From contig CAJUEC010000043.1 in the NCBI GenBank assembly GCA_910585155.1, positions 1-19,079 of the forward strand: a stretch of DNA of 19,079 nucleotides. Reading direction: 5' to 3'. This document shows positions 1-6,568 of the stretch, in pieces (position 1 is the stretch's first letter; each line of letters starts with the position of its first letter). The notes beneath the pieces are model-generated. The model had not been told where the DNA came from, did no database searches, and saw only the letters and a list, made by a program, of their open reading frames with translations. The stretch comes from an uncultured Oscillospiraceae bacterium (GTDB lineage: Bacteria; Bacillota; Clostridia; Oscillospirales; Oscillospiraceae). The position numbers were made by a program, and so were the translations under genes.

Positions 1-2
1 CC

Positions 3-959
3 CAGAAAACCGGCGTCCGGCACAACACCGAGGCCAACTATAACTTTGTCCTCAACATCATCAAAAAAGAGGACTTCGGCCAGCAGCGCATCGACCGGGT
101 AAAGCTGTCCGACGCTAAGTGCTGGCTTATCAAATTACAGCAGGACGGCAGAGGGTACAGTTCTATTCATTCTATCCGGGGTGTTGTCAGACCGGCCTTT
201 CAGATGGCCGTTGATGATGATTTGATACGTAAAAATCCGTTTGAGTTTCAGCTTGCCACCGTTGTTGTCAACGACAGTGTGACAAGGGAAGCGATTACAA
301 GAAAACAGGAACGAGCATTTCTGGAATTTGTAAAGGGTGACAAGCACTTTTCCCGGTACTATGACGGCATCTATATCCTATTCAAGACGGGACTTCGCAT
401 CTCGGAATTTGTTGGACTGACGCTGGCTGATCTGGATATGAAGAACCGAAAAATCAGTGTCAACCACCAGCTTCAGCGGAAGCGGAACATGGAGTATATC
501 ATCGAGGACACAAAAACCTCCAGCGGGACGCGGGAAATCCCCATGACAGACGATGTGTACCAGTGCTTCCAGCGTATCATTGCTAACCGGCCAAGGCCCA
601 AGGCCGAGCCGATGATCGATGGCAGGTGTGGTTTTCTGTATCTGGACAAGGACGGCAAGCCGATGGTGGCGCTTCATTGGGAGCATTACTTCAAGCACAT
701 CTGCCAGAAGTACAACAGCATCTATAAGGTGCAGATGCCCAAAGTCACCCCGCACGTTTGCAGGCACACATTTTGTTCCAACATGGCAAAGAGCGGCATG
801 AACCCCAAGACGCCGCAATACCTCATGGGCCACTCGGATATTGGCGTCACGCTGAACACCTTATTGGAAAATTGCCGACAGGCCCAGACGGGGGCTGACC
901 GTCAAGGGTCAGCATCCCATTCCTCAAAAAAATTTTTTCGGCTGGCGCAACCAGTCTGA
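3..959 (+). pseudogene. Truncated Tn916-type tyrosine recombinase (integrase)
   Basis: The frame is open from the left edge, so the true start lies outside the window. The protein matches the Tn916/ICE integrase family: a SAM-like core-binding domain (roughly the first 80 visible residues), then the catalytic domain with the first Arg in KTGLRISEF, the His and Arg of HVCRHTF, and the second His in LMGHSDIGVT. The family continues LNTYTH, where Tyr is the DNA nucleophile. Here, after LNT (about position 860), the sequence switches to an unrelated 32-residue tail ending at TGA 957-959, so the nucleophile is missing. A Pro in KTPQYLMGHS, where the family has Leu, also fits decay. An intact enzyme would excise and integrate a conjugative transposon; this copy should be inactive. 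Base composition is lower in GC than the following genes, consistent with transfer. The family is certain; the cause of truncation (deletion or imprecise excision) is inferred. Confidence 0.88.
894..913. repeat. Short perfect hairpin in integrase junction tail
   Basis: GCTGACC and GGTCAGC form a 7-bp stem around a 6-nt loop (GTCAAG). About 15 nt further on lies a run of A then T (AAAAAAATTTTTT). The hairpin lies just past the point where integrase homology ends. It could be a weak terminator or part of the old element end; no T-run follows the stem directly. Confidence 0.35.
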
Positions 960-1000
960 TTAATTCTTGAGTAGAGAAGTGAAAGGCCCTTTCAAATCTC

Positions 1001-1008
1001 AAGGAGGT
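1001..1008 (+). promoter_or_regulatory. Ribosome binding site deciding the sigma-factor start
   Basis: AAGGAGGT lies 6 nt before ATG 1015. It places the start there rather than at the upstream in-frame start at 967, which has no comparable site and would add residues foreign to the sigma family. Confidence 0.85.
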
Positions 1009-1014
1009 GTTTGG

Positions 1015-1572
1015 ATGGAAGATTCCCGTATTGTGGAGCTGTATTGGGACCGCTCCGAGCGCGCAATCTCCGAGACATCAAATAAGTATGGAAAATACTG
1101 CTACGCCATCGCCTACCACATCCTGGCCGATGCGGAAGATGCTGACGAGAGCGTGAACGACACCTACTTAGGGGCGTGGAACGCCATACCGCCCCATCGT
1201 CCGTCGGTGCTGTCCACCTTTCTGGGGAAAATCACCCGCCGCATTTCCATCAACCGCTGGAATGAAAACCGGGCGAAGAAGCGGGGCAGGGGCGAGGTTC
1301 CGCAGGCCCTGGACGAGCTTTCCCAGGTCATTGCCTCGCCGGACACGCCGGAGCAGGCCCTGGACGCCCGGGAGCTGGCCGCCGCCGTCAACCGGTTTCT
1401 GGGCGCCCTGCCGGAGCCGGAGCGGGACCTGTTCGTGTGCCGCTACTGGTTTCTGGCTCCTGTGGCTGAGCTCAGCGGGAGGTTTGGGTTCAGCCTGAGC
1501 AAGACCAAATCCATGCTCTTCCGCACCCGTCAAAAGCTGAAGGCCCATTTGGAAAAGGAGGGATTCGTTTGA
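1015..1572 (+). CDS. ECF-type sigma-70 family RNA polymerase sigma factor
   Basis: This 185-aa protein has the two-domain plan of extracytoplasmic-function sigma factors. Region 2 spans about residues 20-85, with the ADAEDADESVNDTYLGAWNAI helix and KITRRISINRW. A linker follows, and region 4 spans about 120-180 (LPEPERDLFVCRYW, then the helix-turn-helix VAELSGRFGFSLSKTKSMLFRTRQKL). It should direct RNA polymerase to a small regulon. The TGA stop overlaps the TTG start of the next gene by 4 bp, a typical coupling of an ECF sigma with its membrane regulator. The start is ATG 1015, fixed by the AAGGAGGT site. No convincing promoter was seen upstream; such operons are often autoregulated. The regulon is unknown, and the nearest candidate targets are the two lipoprotein genes downstream. 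Confidence 0.88.
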   Translation: MEDSRIVELYWDRSERAISETSNKYGKYCYAIAYHILADAEDADESVNDTYLGAWNAIPPHRPSVLSTFLGKITRRISINRWNENRAKKRGRGEVPQALDELSQVIASPDTPEQALDARELAAAVNRFLGALPEPERDLFVCRYWFLAPVAELSGRFGFSLSKTKSMLFRTRQKLKAHLEKEGFV

Positions 1573-3008
1573 ACAGCAAATTATTGCTGAACGCCTTGGA
1601 GCACATCGACGAATGCTACATTCTCCATGCGCAAAAACATCTGGGTTATCTGGAAGACGCCGCCAAACCCCGGCACCGCTCCATGAAGCGGATTTTCACC
1701 GTGGCCCTGGCGGCGGCGCTGGCCCTGATCTGCACCCTGGCGGCGGCCATGGCGGTGAGCCCGGAATTCCGGGAGGCCGTCATCTCCCTGTTCCAGATCG
1801 GCGAGGTGGAGCGGGTGCCCGATGTGTCGGAGTCTGAGTACAAGGTGAAGCAGGTGACCATCGGCGGCGAGGTGTCCGCCCAGTATGTGAAAGTGAATGG
1901 CTTTTGGGACGCGTACAGCGGGCTGGGGCTCCTCCAACGGCGGGATCCGGCCGATGGACAAGAGCATTTTTACGATGTGGCCGGCGGTGAGCTGGTAGAG
2001 GTGGGAGCAGACGCTTCCGAGATATCCACCTCGGTGAGCTGGTACGGCCGGACCATCCCCGTCCATCTGCGCTTCTTTGTCTACCAGGACGCGCTCTACC
2101 TCAATAACAGTTATGGCGGCTCCTGTGAGGAGGACAGCATGACCTTTCGGGTGGGTCCCGAGCGTTTGGGCTCCCGCACCGACGTGGTCCTGCTGCGGGG
2201 CGAGTGCTGCGGGTCGGAGGCTGACACCAACTGGGCCTGGGTCTGTGATTTGAAAACCGGCGAGGTCTGGGACGTGCTGGCGGGCTGCGGCCTGGAGAAG
2301 TTCCCCTACATGGAGCGGGTCCTGCTGGCCGAAGATCTGAAGCACGCCCTGATCCGGGGGTGGGACGGCGCCTCCGACAGCGGAATAGCGCCCTATCTGG
2401 CGGATCTGGAGGAAAAGACCTGCACCCCCCTCAGTGAATTGATGCGCCTGGATATCCCCACCGCCTTCGGCAGCTATGAGGTCACGCTCTATGACAGCGA
2501 CACCGTGCTGCTGGCCATGGCCCCCCTGTGGCGGCCCGAGCCCACCAGTGTGTGGGCCTACCACATCCCCAGCGGCACGGTGACGCCCACGGCGGAAAAC
2601 GAGGAGGAGCTGACCTCGATCACTCCCGAAGCCGACGTCTATGGTTGGGCGCTGGCCCAAAAGGTGGACGAGAACGGCAATGTCACCATCGTGGATCTGC
2701 GCACCGGGAGACAGGTCAAGCTGGAGGGCATCACCGCCGCCGACCGCTGCTATCTCAAGATCAACAACGCCCGGACCAGACTGTTATGGGTGGACTGGGG
2801 GGCTTACGGGCTGAACCGTCTGGGCGTCATCGACCTGGAGAGCGGGGAATTCACAGCCTTTGAGCGGGAGAACATGGAGCTGCGTTATAATGAAGCCGTT
2901 TTCTGGCTGGATGACGACCGGGTGGTGACCATGATGGACCTTCACACAGGCGAGCCCTTTGAATCCTACCCCACCAACGAATATTACCTGTGCATCTACG
3001 AATTTTGA
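1569..3008 (+). CDS. Membrane protein, probable anti-sigma factor with large extracytoplasmic domain
   Basis: This 479-aa protein has a short cytoplasmic N-terminus (residues 1-40), one membrane segment (about 42-62, rich in Ala/Leu) and a long outside domain. The segment after the membrane (SPEFREAVISLFQIGEVERVPD) resembles that of membrane proteins paired with ECF sigma factors in Clostridia. The outer part (about 150-479) has recurring strands with WVCDLKTGEVW, WAYHIPSGTVTP, TIVDLRTGRQVKL and GVIDLESGEFTAF, a spacing like beta-propeller blades. The start is TTG 1569, supported by AAGGAGG at 1555-1561 and the 4-bp overlap with the sigma gene; the next in-frame ATG (1684) would remove the cytoplasmic arm. 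The anti-sigma role is inferred from gene order and topology. The N-terminus has no zinc-binding HxxxCxxC motif, so it is not a classical ZAS-type anti-sigma. Confidence 0.72.
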   Translation: MNSKLLLNALEHIDECYILHAQKHLGYLEDAAKPRHRSMKRIFTVALAAALALICTLAAAMAVSPEFREAVISLFQIGEVERVPDVSESEYKVKQVTIGGEVSAQYVKVNGFWDAYSGLGLLQRRDPADGQEHFYDVAGGELVEVGADASEISTSVSWYGRTIPVHLRFFVYQDALYLNNSYGGSCEEDSMTFRVGPERLGSRTDVVLLRGECCGSEADTNWAWVCDLKTGEVWDVLAGCGLEKFPYMERVLLAEDLKHALIRGWDGASDSGIAPYLADLEEKTCTPLSELMRLDIPTAFGSYEVTLYDSDTVLLAMAPLWRPEPTSVWAYHIPSGTVTPTAENEEELTSITPEADVYGWALAQKVDENGNVTIVDLRTGRQVKLEGITAADRCYLKINNARTRLLWVDWGAYGLNRLGVIDLESGEFTAFERENMELRYNEAVFWLDDDRVVTMMDLHTGEPFESYPTNEYYLCIYEF

Positions 3009-3023
3009 CAGGAGGAATCAAAA

Positions 3024-3860
3024 ATGAAGCGATACCGTCTGCTCCTTTTGGGGCTGTTCGCCGCCCTGGCGCTGACCGGGTGCGCACCCAGCGGGTGGGC
3101 GCCGTCCCCCACGCCGGAGCCCACCCCGGCCTCCCCGCCGGCGGAAACCCTTTCGCCCCCGTCGCTGGCACTGCCCACTCCGTCCCCCGCGCCGTCCCTG
3201 GAGCCGTCTCCGGAGCCGGAGGAGGGAAGCTATTTTGACAACGCCCTGTTCGTAGGCGACTCCATCATGGAGGGCATCCGCCAGTATGTGGCGGTCCAGC
3301 GTCAGGAGGGCGAGCTGCTGGGCACGGCCCAGTTCCTCACCACCACCATGGGGGTGTCCCTGGCCGACCTGGTGGGAGACCGGGACAATGGCGTGCGGTT
3401 CAGCTACCAGGGGGAGGAGCGGCCCCTGGAGGATATCGTGGCGGACATCGCCCCCCGGCGGGTGTTTCTGCTGCTGGGGCTGAACGATCTGGCCTCCGAC
3501 CAGGACCCGGTGATCACGGATATTGTGGAGCGTTACATCCGCTTGATTGACAGCCTTCAGACGGCCTGCCCCGGGGTGGAGTGCGTCATCATCACCAATC
3601 CGCCCAAGGTGGCCTCCCAGTGGCTGCCGGACTACACCGCCAACCGGCGCTTTGGAAACCCGCTGATCCAGGAGCTGGTGGACGGCCTCACCCAAATGTG
3701 CCGGGAGAACAATATCCCCTGTGTGGACGCCCACGAGTGCCTCAAAAACGAACATGGCGCCCTGCCCGACGACTACTGCCGGGACGGGTACATCCACCTG
3801 AACCACCAGGGCGCGGCGGCGGTGGTGGAGGCGCTGGAGGCCTTCGCCGAGGGGCGGTGA
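3024..3860 (+). CDS. SGNH/GDSL-family hydrolase lipoprotein
   Basis: This 278-aa protein begins with a lipoprotein signal peptide ending in lipobox LTGC (Cys20). A Pro/Ser/Glu-rich linker (about 22-66) follows, as expected for a tether through the wall. The SGNH core then starts: block I FVGDSIMEG (Ser80 nucleophile), GLND (block III Asn) and, near the C-terminus, DGYIHLN with Asp254 and His258 completing the catalytic set. Such enzymes usually remove acyl or acetyl groups from cell-surface polymers; the substrate cannot be told from sequence. AGGAGGA at 3010-3016 precedes ATG 3024. It lies 15 bp after the anti-sigma gene and 5 bp before the DUF4358 gene, so it is probably co-transcribed with both. 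SGNH and DUF4358 neighbours are often seen beside MBOAT acyltransferase genes, but none is present here. Confidence 0.9.
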   Translation: MKRYRLLLLGLFAALALTGCAPSGWAPSPTPEPTPASPPAETLSPPSLALPTPSPAPSLEPSPEPEEGSYFDNALFVGDSIMEGIRQYVAVQRQEGELLGTAQFLTTTMGVSLADLVGDRDNGVRFSYQGEERPLEDIVADIAPRRVFLLLGLNDLASDQDPVITDIVERYIRLIDSLQTACPGVECVIITNPPKVASQWLPDYTANRRFGNPLIQELVDGLTQMCRENNIPCVDAHECLKNEHGALPDDYCRDGYIHLNHQGAAAVVEALEAFAEGR

Positions 3861-3865
3861 CGGGC

Positions 3866-4321
3866 ATGCGCAAGTGCGTGACAGTGCTGGCGGCCTTGGC
3901 TCTGCTGCTGTCCGGGTGCGGCACGCCGGCGAGAGATCTTCCGGCTCCAGCCGAGCTGTTCGCCGCAGTCCAGGCCCAGGTGGAGCTGCCGGAAATGATA
4001 GACACCGCCGGGACAGAGCTGGAGGCCCTCACCGGGATTGGGCCGGACAGCTATGACAGCGCGGTGTGCTGCCGCTTGTGCGAGGGCACAGCCCCGGACG
4101 AGATCATCATTGTCCGGGCCCGGGACGAGGCAACCGCCGGGGAGATCCAGGCGCTTTTGGACCAGCGACTGGAATACAAGCAGGAGTCTGGCCAGCTCTA
4201 TTTGACGGAGTACCAGCCCATGCTCCAGGCCGGCGTGGTCCGGCGGGACGGGCTGACCGTCTCCCTGATCGTATCCGGGCAGGCGGATGAGATTCTGCGG
4301 GTCTATGACGGCCTGGGGTGA
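3866..4321 (+). CDS. DUF4358 domain lipoprotein
   Basis: This 151-aa protein has an N-terminal signal with lipobox LLSGC (Cys18). The rest matches the DUF4358 pattern: ELFAAVQAQVELPEM, a central LTGIGPDSYDSAVCC, IIIVRARDEATAGEIQALLDQRLEYKQ and a final strand-helix with VSLIVSGQADEI. It should be anchored on the outer face of the membrane. Its biochemical function is unknown; the family commonly sits next to SGNH hydrolases or acyltransferases and is thought to accompany surface-polymer modification. ATG 3866 was chosen because it gives a complete signal peptide and lies 5 bp after the SGNH stop. The reading frame extends further upstream inside the SGNH gene, but that part is a shadow. Confidence 0.85.
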   Translation: MRKCVTVLAALALLLSGCGTPARDLPAPAELFAAVQAQVELPEMIDTAGTELEALTGIGPDSYDSAVCCRLCEGTAPDEIIIVRARDEATAGEIQALLDQRLEYKQESGQLYLTEYQPMLQAGVVRRDGLTVSLIVSGQADEILRVYDGLG

Positions 4322-4323
4322 TC

Positions 4324-4489
4324 TAGGGCTTGTTTGAAAATTGTCAGCATGCCCAAGTGGCGGGTCTTTTTCCGCCATATGTCGTTGATTTGACTTGAAA
4401 TACACAAAGTATTTCGGCGTCAAAATCGCCTCGTCTGGCGAAAAAATCCCTCGCCGCTGGGCACACTGCCAATTTTCAAACAGCGCCTA
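4324..4489. mobile_element. MITE-like full-length palindromic repeat, copy 1
   Basis: A 166-bp element begins TAGGGCTTGTTTGAAA and ends TTTCAAACAGCGCCTA, so its termini are inverted repeats. The symmetry runs through the whole element: the left half aligns with the reverse complement of the right half at roughly 70% by eye, folding around a central hairpin (GAAATAC, loop ACAAA, GTATTTC, enclosed by TTTGAC and GTCAAA). A second copy lies at 6369-6533 with about 90% identity by eye. It starts 2 bp after the DUF4358 stop. TA at both outer ends fits insertion at a TA target, as in IS630/Tc1-type miniature elements, but the parent transposase is not in the window. Confidence 0.75.
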
Positions 4490-4534
4490 ATCAGCGGGCG
4501 TCCAATTGCGATCTTCCGTCTTTGCCTCCTGAAG

Positions 4535-4576
4535 GCGAACGGACGGGGCTCAAGCAAGCCCCGTCCGTTCGCTTTT
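4535..4576 (+). terminator. Rho-independent terminator
   Basis: A perfect 16-bp stem (GCGAACGGACGGGGCT at 4535-4550, its complement at 4557-4572) with a 6-nt loop CAAGCA is followed by TTTT. It ends the sigma-to-DUF4358 operon on the plus strand. It lies between converging genes and may also stop the minus-strand DUF2461 transcript, though no T-run follows on that strand. Confidence 0.88.
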
Positions 4577-4609
4577 GTCCGGTGATTTTTTTGAACTCGT
4601 TCCACGGGG

Positions 4610-5293
4610 CTATCTCTCCGGCATTTTGAACCCCGCAAGCGCCTTGTTCAGGTAGTCATTGAACGGCTTCATCCGGCGGAAGATGTCCGCCGCCTTGGCC
4701 AGGAACAGCCCGCCGTCCGCCAGCTCCTGGTCTGGAATTGGATATTCCAGATACCAACTCTTAAACTTCAGGTATTCCGCCTGGGGATGGTCCCTGTCGT
4801 ATCCAGCCGGGACGTTTTTCAGTGCTGACCCGCCCACCGTAAAATGCTCCCGGAAGGACGGGGCGGTGATGACCGCCTCCCACTCGCCGCCGTGCTCCGA
4901 GATGTAGTCCCGTACCATCCGGGTGGCGTCCTTGAACATGTCGGCGAACAGGCCGCCGCCCAGGAAGGACTGGCCGCCGGGCTTGAGCATCAGGTAATAG
5001 CCCACCGGAATGGGCAGCTTTCCCATGGACGAGATGTGGGCCCGGAAGGCAGGGTTATAGGGGGACTTGTCCCGGCTGAACCGGGTGTCCCGCACCAGCT
5101 TGAAGGTCAGGTCTTTGGGGGCGTGGCCCAGGACGCTGCCGTCAAATGCCCCGATTTGGAGTATCATCGCCTGAATCAGCTCCTCAAACTGCCCGTTGGC
5201 CGCCTGGTACTCCGCCTTGTGGGCGTGGTACCACTCCCGGTTGTTGTTGGCGCTCAGTTCGGCCAGGTAGTCCATCATCAGCTGTGTATTCAT
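4610..5293 (-). CDS. DUF2461 domain-containing protein
   Basis: This 227-aa protein matches the DUF2461/TIGR02453 family along its full length. It has the N-terminal FLAEL..NNNREWYHAHKAEY-type motif (here LSANNNREWYHAHKAEYQAA), the core DLTFKLVRDTRFSRDKSPYNPAFRAHIS, the GYYLMLKPGGQSFLGGGLF block and the C-terminal FLAKAADIFRRMKPFNDYLNKAL. It is a soluble cytoplasmic protein of unknown function. Its ATG overlaps the stop of the upstream sigma gene in ATGA, so the two are translationally coupled and made from one transcript starting near 6243. Pairing with a sigma factor may mean a shared stress role, but that is inference. Confidence 0.92.
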   Translation of the reverse strand: MNTQLMMDYLAELSANNNREWYHAHKAEYQAANGQFEELIQAMILQIGAFDGSVLGHAPKDLTFKLVRDTRFSRDKSPYNPAFRAHISSMGKLPIPVGYYLMLKPGGQSFLGGGLFADMFKDATRMVRDYISEHGGEWEAVITAPSFREHFTVGGSALKNVPAGYDRDHPQAEYLKFKSWYLEYPIPDQELADGGLFLAKAADIFRRMKPFNDYLNKALAGFKMPER

Positions 5294-6150
5294 CGCTCCG
5301 CCCCCCGCGCCGCCGCGACCGTGGAGAAGGCCGGGCCGTTCAGAAAGTCCCGGATCATCCGCTTCAGCCGCTCTGTGGACTGGTACGCCCGGCAGAACGA
5401 GAACTGCTGGGCGTATCCGTCGATCTCCTCCATAGCCGCCGTCACCTCCACGGCGGTGTCACTGGGCCTGGCGGCGGTGAAGTCCAGCCGGTCAGGGGCG
5501 ATTCGGTGATTCTGGATGGCATAGTTGACACGGTTCGCGCAGCGGCAGGTTCCCTTCCCGTACTCGCCGCAGTATTCCAAAAGAAACTCGGCCATCCTTT
5601 TCCGTGCCCGGGAGAGGCGCTGGCGGTAGGCCTCCGGGGTGATGCCCAGAATGTCCCCGGCAATCCGGCTGTCCACCCGGAACATGGTACCCAGGATAAA
5701 GATGCAGCGGCTCTCCGGGTCCAGGCACTGGAGCATGACGTTCGTGCAGGACAGCTTCAGCTCCTCGGCCAGGATTTCCCTCTCCACGTTCTGGGTCAGG
5801 TCGGGCACATCCTGAATCTTCCCGCTGCGGATGTCCTCTCCATAGAACTCAAAGCTCAGCGGGAATTGGGCAAACATGTGCTTTTTGTAGTCCTTGAGAT
5901 GGTTCACCGCAATGCGGAACACCCAGGTGGTGAAGGCGCTGTCCCCTTTGAAGGAGGAGAGGTGGGTCATTACCTTCAGAAGGATGTCCTGGGACGCGTC
6001 CTCCGCGTCGTGGAAGGTGCCCAGCATCCGCAGGGACAGGTTGAATACCAGATCCTGCACACCGGCCAGCACCGTCTCCAGCGCGGCCTTATCCCCGGCG
6101 GTGGCCTGCCCGATCAGAGCAGACAGTTCTCGATCTTCTTTCGTGTTCAT
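5290..6150 (-). CDS. ECF-like sigma-70 family sigma factor with C-terminal extension
   Basis: This is a 286-aa protein, about 100 residues longer than a minimal ECF sigma. Region 2 lies at about 25-90 (AGVQDLVFNLSLRMLGTFHDAEDASQD, then SAFTTWVFRIAVNHLKDYKK). Region 4 lies at about 128-190 (CLDPESRCIFILGTMFRVDSRIAGDILGITPEAYRQRLSRARKRM). After it comes an extension with Cys194, Cys202 and Cys204 in CGEYGKGTCRC, followed by NRVNYAIQNHRI; this could bind metal or sense redox state, as in other sigma factors with C-terminal additions. ATG 6150 is fixed by AGGAGGTG at 6156-6163. The open frame continues upstream into the repeat at 6369-6533 and was not used. There is no adjacent anti-sigma gene; the coupled neighbour is DUF2461. 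A promoter lies at 6250-6278. Confidence 0.9.
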   Translation of the reverse strand: MNTKEDRELSALIGQATAGDKAALETVLAGVQDLVFNLSLRMLGTFHDAEDASQDILLKVMTHLSSFKGDSAFTTWVFRIAVNHLKDYKKHMFAQFPLSFEFYGEDIRSGKIQDVPDLTQNVEREILAEELKLSCTNVMLQCLDPESRCIFILGTMFRVDSRIAGDILGITPEAYRQRLSRARKRMAEFLLEYCGEYGKGTCRCANRVNYAIQNHRIAPDRLDFTAARPSDTAVEVTAAMEEIDGYAQQFSFCRAYQSTERLKRMIRDFLNGPAFSTVAAARGAER

Positions 6151-6197
6151 AAAAACACCTCCTGTAGGATTAGACTGGCATAAAGCGAAGCTGTGAC

Positions 6198-6230
6198 AAA
6201 AAAATGGAGGCATTCTGCCCGTCTCCCTCC
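6198..6230 (-). terminator. Possible leader terminator/attenuator ahead of the sigma gene
   Basis: On the minus strand the leader carries GGAGG, an inner GGCA-GAA-TGCC hairpin, CCTCC, and then A followed by seven T. It lies between the promoter at 6250-6278 and the start at 6150. It could terminate part of the transcripts before the gene. The stem is short, so this is tentative. Confidence 0.4.
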
Positions 6231-6249
6231 GTATGGCGCCAACAAGCAC

Positions 6250-6278
6250 AGTATGTGATGGGCCGCGGCAGTTGTCAA
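6250..6278 (-). promoter_or_regulatory. Promoter of the sigma-DUF2461 operon
   Basis: Read on the minus strand, TTGACA (6278-6273) is separated by exactly 17 bp from CATACT (6255-6250). The -35 is a perfect consensus; the -10 matches 4 of 6. The start of transcription would be near 6243, giving a leader of about 90 nt. Confidence 0.72.
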
Positions 6279-6332
6279 GCGCGATTTTCAAAGGCAGGGG
6301 GCATACGGCAGACCCGCCCACAAACATTTTTC

Positions 6333-6360
6333 TTGCCTCTCCCGCAAAATATGCTATACT
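6333..6360 (+). promoter_or_regulatory. Probable promoter of vanRS
   Basis: TTGCCT (6333-6338), a 16-bp spacer and TATACT (6355-6360) form a sigma-70-type promoter. Transcription would start near 6367, so the palindromic repeat at 6369-6533 would be copied into a leader of about 200 nt before vanR. The stretch 6279-6332 between this and the minus-strand promoter shows nothing else recognisable. Confidence 0.55.
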
Positions 6361-6368
6361 TGTTTTAC

Positions 6369-6533
6369 TAGGGCTTGTTTGAAACATGTCAGCATACCCA
6401 AACGACGGGTCTTTTTCCGCCAAACGGTGTTGATTTGACTTGAAATACACAAAGTATTTCTGCGTCAAATCGCCTTGTCTGACGAAAAAATCCCTCGCCG
6501 CTGGGCACATTGCCATTTTTCAAACGGCGCCTA
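6369..6533. mobile_element. MITE-like full-length palindromic repeat, copy 2
   Basis: This is a 165-bp copy of the element at 4324-4489, in the same orientation, starting TAGGGCTTGTTTGAAA and ending TTTCAAACGGCGCCTA. The central hairpin (GAAATAC, ACAAA, GTATTTC) is unchanged. It lies between the likely vanRS promoter and the vanR start, ending 35 bp before ATG 6569. As RNA it would fold into one long hairpin. Confidence 0.75.
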
Positions 6534-6568
6534 AATAGAAAAACGCTGAAGGAAAGCAGGTGATCCCC

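Noticed and set aside
1581..2660. A 359-codon minus-strand frame opposite the anti-sigma gene
   Set aside because: Its composition is biased (Gly, His, Gln, Pro-rich) with no family match, and the plus-strand gene is coupled to the sigma factor.
3581..3865. Longer N-terminus for the DUF4358 gene
   Set aside because: This part lies inside the SGNH hydrolase gene in another frame and is low-complexity; ATG 3866 begins a proper lipoprotein signal.
4324..4489. Tandem ATC (three bases) flanking the first palindromic element as a target duplication
   Set aside because: The second copy has no matching flank, so TA at the ends is the more consistent reading.
6151..6516. N-terminal extension of the minus-strand sigma gene, up to 408 aa
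   Set aside because: The added part reads through the promoter and into the palindromic repeat. AGGAGGTG before ATG 6150 and the family N-terminus fix the shorter start.
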